This document shows positions 51,046-52,904 of a stretch of 52,904 bases of DNA, piece after piece. The DNA lies in NCBI GenBank assembly GCA_020073245.1, contig JAIQFQ010000026.1, positions 1 to 52,904 on the forward strand, read 5' to 3'. The translations under genes and the position numbers were made by a program. The stretch comes from Terriglobia bacterium. GTDB lineage: Bacteria; Acidobacteriota; Thermoanaerobaculia; Thermoanaerobaculales; Thermoanaerobaculaceae. The notes beneath the pieces were generated by a model. It was not told the DNA's origin and did no database searches. It was given only the letters and a program-made list of their open reading frames with translations. Position 1 is the first letter of the stretch. Each line of letters begins with the position of its first letter.

Positions 51046-51950
51046 GCTCGGGCTACCTGACGGTCACCTGCCGGCTTCGGGCCGAGGCCGAGGAGCAACT
51101 CGCCAGCGCGTTGGAGCGATGGCCCGTTCTGGGCTGCCAGGTCGAGAACGCTGGGCCAGACATCGATGTGACGGTCTTTATTGAGGCAGAGCAGGGGACT
51201 GCGGTGCCCGCCGTCTGCGAGGGGTTGCGCACCCTCGGCGCCTGGGACCTCGCCTCCGGCCACTTCGCCGAACAGGACTGGCTCGCCGAGTACCGGCGCC
51301 ACGCCACGCCTCGGGCCGTCGGCTCGCTGTTCTGGGTGGATCCGCACCCGGAGAAGCCGACGCCGCCGCCGCCGGAACGGGTACACCTCGTCGTGGAGCC
51401 GCGGCAGGCGTTCGGCAGCGGCTCGCACGAGTCCACGCAGCTCGTCCTGCTCATGCTCGAGGACCTACCTTTGGCTGGCCAGCGCGTCCTCGACGTCGGA
51501 ACCGGCTCGGGAATCCTCGCGCTCGCGGCCCGCGCGCTCGGCGCCAGGTGGGTCGTGGGTTTCGACATCGATGCGGAAGCGGTTTGCATCGCGCACCAGA
51601 CGGTTGCGGCCCAGCCGCAGAGGCTCCCGGTGGCGCTCTTCGCCGGCTCGACGTCTGCGGTCGCGCACCGGCCGGTGTTCGACCTGATCCTCGCCAACCT
51701 CATCCCGACGGAAGCCGAACCGCTCCTCGCCGACCTGCGGTCGCTGCTCGCGCCCGGTGGGATGCTGTTACTTTCCGGCCTGATGGCCGACCAGCACGCG
51801 GCGAGCGAGGCGGAGCTCGCCCGCTGCGGGTTCGAGGTCGTCAAGGCGCGCGAGCTCGAGGAGTGGGTGGGACTGGTGTGCAGGGCAGGGGTCAGGGATC
51901 AGGGGTCAGGGGTCAGGGACGACGACCTCGGTTCGGCGACGATCCAATGA
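51042..51950 (+). CDS. prmA: Ribosomal protein L11 methyltransferase PrmA
   Basis: 302 aa from TTG 51042, which overlaps the dnaJ stop and has GGGGAG just upstream. SAM motif [13 protein letters not shown], substrate/cofactor motif [12 protein letters not shown] and LILANLIP (usually ANIL) are present. Trimethylates L11. The last 20 residues ([15 protein letters not shown]) are encoded by a 7-base tandem repeat and exceed the family C-terminus. It overlaps rsmE by four bases. Confidence 0.92.
   Translation: MSSGYLTVTCRLRAEAEEQLASALERWPVLGCQVENAGPDIDVTVFIEAEQGTAVPAVCEGLRTLGAWDLASGHFAEQDWLAEYRRHATPRAVGSLFWVDPHPEKPTPPPPERVHLVVEPRQAFGSGSHESTQLVLLMLEDLPLAGQRVLDVGTGSGILALAARALGARWVVGFDIDAEAVCIAHQTVAAQPQRLPVALFAGSTSAVAHRPVFDLILANLIPTEAEPLLADLRSLLAPGGMLLLSGLMADQHAASEAELARCGFEVVKARELEEWVGLVCRAGVRDQGSGVRDDDLGSATIQ
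51886..51920 (+). repeat. Five tandem 7-base units CAGGG(G/A)(T/C) inside the prmA 3' end
   Basis: CAGGGGT, CAGGGAT, CAGGGGT, CAGGGGT, CAGGGAC. The 7-base period shifts frame each unit, so it encodes the extra, non-conserved PrmA tail. Confidence 0.9.
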
Positions 51951-52657
51951 GTGTGACGAGGCTGGTGATGCAGGGGGTGGCGCTCGCCCCGGGGATGATC
52001 CGCGTGCCTGCGGAGGCGGCCCACCACGCCCGGGTGACCAGGGTCGTGCCCGGCGATGCGGTCGAGGTTCTCGACCTCGCGGGCGCGGTCGCGATCGGCA
52101 CGTTGGCCCGCTGGGAAGGGAAGGCATGCGTGGTCGAGGTCGCGCGTGTCGAGCGCGAGCGTGGCGAGCCGCCTGCGCCGCTCGTGCTCGGCCTGGCCGC
52201 GCTGCACACGCAGGCGTTCGACTGGGCGGTCGAGAAGGCCACCGAGCTCGGGGCCACCGCGATCGTGCCGGTGCTCGCGGAGCGGGTGCAGGGCGGCCAG
52301 CACGGCGCGCGCGTCGAGCGCTGGCAGAGGATCGCCGACGCCGCGGTCGCACAGTGCGGGCGCTCGCGTTCGCCGAGGATCGGCGAGCCGGCGGCGCTCG
52401 CCGGGTTCGCCGCGGCGGCGAGCGGCGTGCGGCTCGTCGCCGACCCCGGCGCGGGAATGCCGAAGGCGTTCGCGCCGGGCGCGGGCGGCATGACGCTCCT
52501 CGTCGGCCCCGAGGGCGGATTCGCCGACGAGGAGCTGGCCGCCGTTCGCGCGGCGGGTTTCGTCGGCCTTCCGCTCGGGCCGCGCACGCTCCGTGCCGAG
52601 ACCGCGGCGGTCGCCGCGCTCACCCTCGCGCAGAGCCTCGCCGGCTGGCTCCGCTAG
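51947..52657 (+). CDS. rsmE: 16S rRNA (uracil1498-N3)-methyltransferase RsmE
   Basis: 236 aa. N-terminal PUA-like domain (HHARVTRVVPGD) and SPOUT knot with ALHTQAFDWAVEKATELGA, LVGPEGGFADEEL and LPLGPRTLRAETA, the diagnostic RsmE motifs. Methylates U1498 of 16S rRNA. The ATG overlaps the prmA stop (ATGA), completing the hrcA-grpE-dnaK-dnaJ-prmA-rsmE operon. Length is normal. Confidence 0.96.
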   Translation: MSVTRLVMQGVALAPGMIRVPAEAAHHARVTRVVPGDAVEVLDLAGAVAIGTLARWEGKACVVEVARVERERGEPPAPLVLGLAALHTQAFDWAVEKATELGATAIVPVLAERVQGGQHGARVERWQRIADAAVAQCGRSRSPRIGEPAALAGFAAAASGVRLVADPGAGMPKAFAPGAGGMTLLVGPEGGFADEELAAVRAAGFVGLPLGPRTLRAETAAVAALTLAQSLAGWLR

Positions 52658-52673
52658 CGCAGCTCCTCTTCAC

Positions 52674-52702
52674 GTTGTCATCCCGAGCGACGCGAGGGAT
52701 CT
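52674..52702. repeat. Palindromic intergenic repeat (GTCATCCCGAGCG type)
   Basis: GTTGTCATCCCGAGCGACGC continuing GAGGGATCT. This word, with ATCCC/GGGAT arms, recurs between genes of many unrelated bacteria; only one copy is in this window, 17 bases after rsmE. Confidence 0.6.
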
Positions 52703-52831
52703 CGGCGGGGTTGTTTCGTCTTTCCACTCGCGTGGAGGCTTCCTTTCTTGCCCTGCGCGCATGGCTTTCTTTGTGCCGGTGCTGCGGTGGCCGCTCTCGG
52801 GCTTGGCCGCCCCCGCGGCCTGACCCTTCTT

Positions 52832-52857
52832 TCCCCTGCGGGGAGGCCTGTTTTCTT
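52832..52857 (+). terminator. Weak Rho-independent terminator candidate downstream of rsmE
   Basis: TCCCC-TGC-GGGGA followed after six bases by TTTTCTTTT. A 5-bp stem about 175 bases after the rsmE stop. The 52658-52904 stretch otherwise shows no gene. Confidence 0.35.
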
Positions 52858-52904
52858 TTGCCCCTCGGGATCGCGGCCCTCCTCGCTTGCTCGCCCCCGG
52901 TCGC

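Noticed and set aside
1..52904. tRNA, rRNA, CRISPR array, insertion sequence or prophage genes
   Set aside because: No cloverleaf, regularly spaced repeat array, transposase or integrase was recognised; a dedicated RNA scan was not possible.

Overview
The window is high-GC, gene-dense bacterial DNA. Several features point to Acidobacteriota (Thermoanaerobaculia/Holophagae-like): Ser/Thr kinases fused to TolB/WD40-like propellers, an IPTL-CTERM protein, FG-GAP/BACON/PKD surface proteins with a 'WLPVVSH..GLLNPG' tandem module, an MglA-type GTPase, and an hrcA-grpE-dnaK-dnaJ-prmA-rsmE string. This placement is inference; a myxobacterium-like relative cannot be excluded. No tRNA, rRNA, CRISPR, integrase or transposase was seen.

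Layout. 1-10.2 kb: a 5'-truncated kinase-propeller, a divergent AhpD-like/OsmC-like redox pair, a secreted prolyl oligopeptidase, a DUF1304 membrane protein, a heme oxygenase and a second kinase-propeller. 10.5-16.8 kb: exported proteins, namely an IPTL-CTERM protein, a 1361-aa mosaic protein with a seven-unit FG-GAP propeller interrupted by InlB-type repeats, and a convergent NHL-like propeller protein separated from it by a bidirectional terminator.

17-38 kb is a hydrogen-metabolism island. On the minus strand lie a cysteine-rich iron-sulfur protein and then a unit of receiver-only response regulator, HydC (NuoE-like), HydB (short NuoF-like), HydA ([FeFe] catalytic subunit) and a GAF histidine kinase, followed by a membrane histidine kinase. 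Further along the minus strand is the maturation set rubrerythrin, HydG, TM1266-type regulator, AspA, HydF, HydE and a methyltransferase. On the plus strand is an uptake [NiFe] hydrogenase operon (small subunit, large subunit, cytochrome b, maturation protease). Its small subunit has the six cysteines of O2-tolerant group 1d enzymes. CRP-like dyads precede both the HydCBA unit and the rubrerythrin/HydG unit. One organism could therefore make or use H2 through an O2-sensitive NAD(H)-linked enzyme and oxidise it into the membrane through an O2-tolerant one.

38.3-41.4 kb holds a probable Mg2+ uptake module: a ~300-nt leader with two candidate short ORFs (one acidic/proline-rich like MgtL), an NRAMP-related transporter with altered metal-site motifs, a separate soluble MgtE-N/CBS regulatory protein, and a 36-aa single-span protein. 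41.7-46.4 kb: a membrane protein embedded in AACTCTTC-type repeats, then DUF2520, extended MglA and a lytic transglycosylase in one minus-strand unit. 46.4-52.7 kb: the heat-shock operon running into prmA and rsmE, with stop/start overlaps throughout. The last 250 bases hold a palindromic intergenic repeat and a weak terminator. Several intergenic spaces contain short-period repeats that run into the 3' ends of genes.
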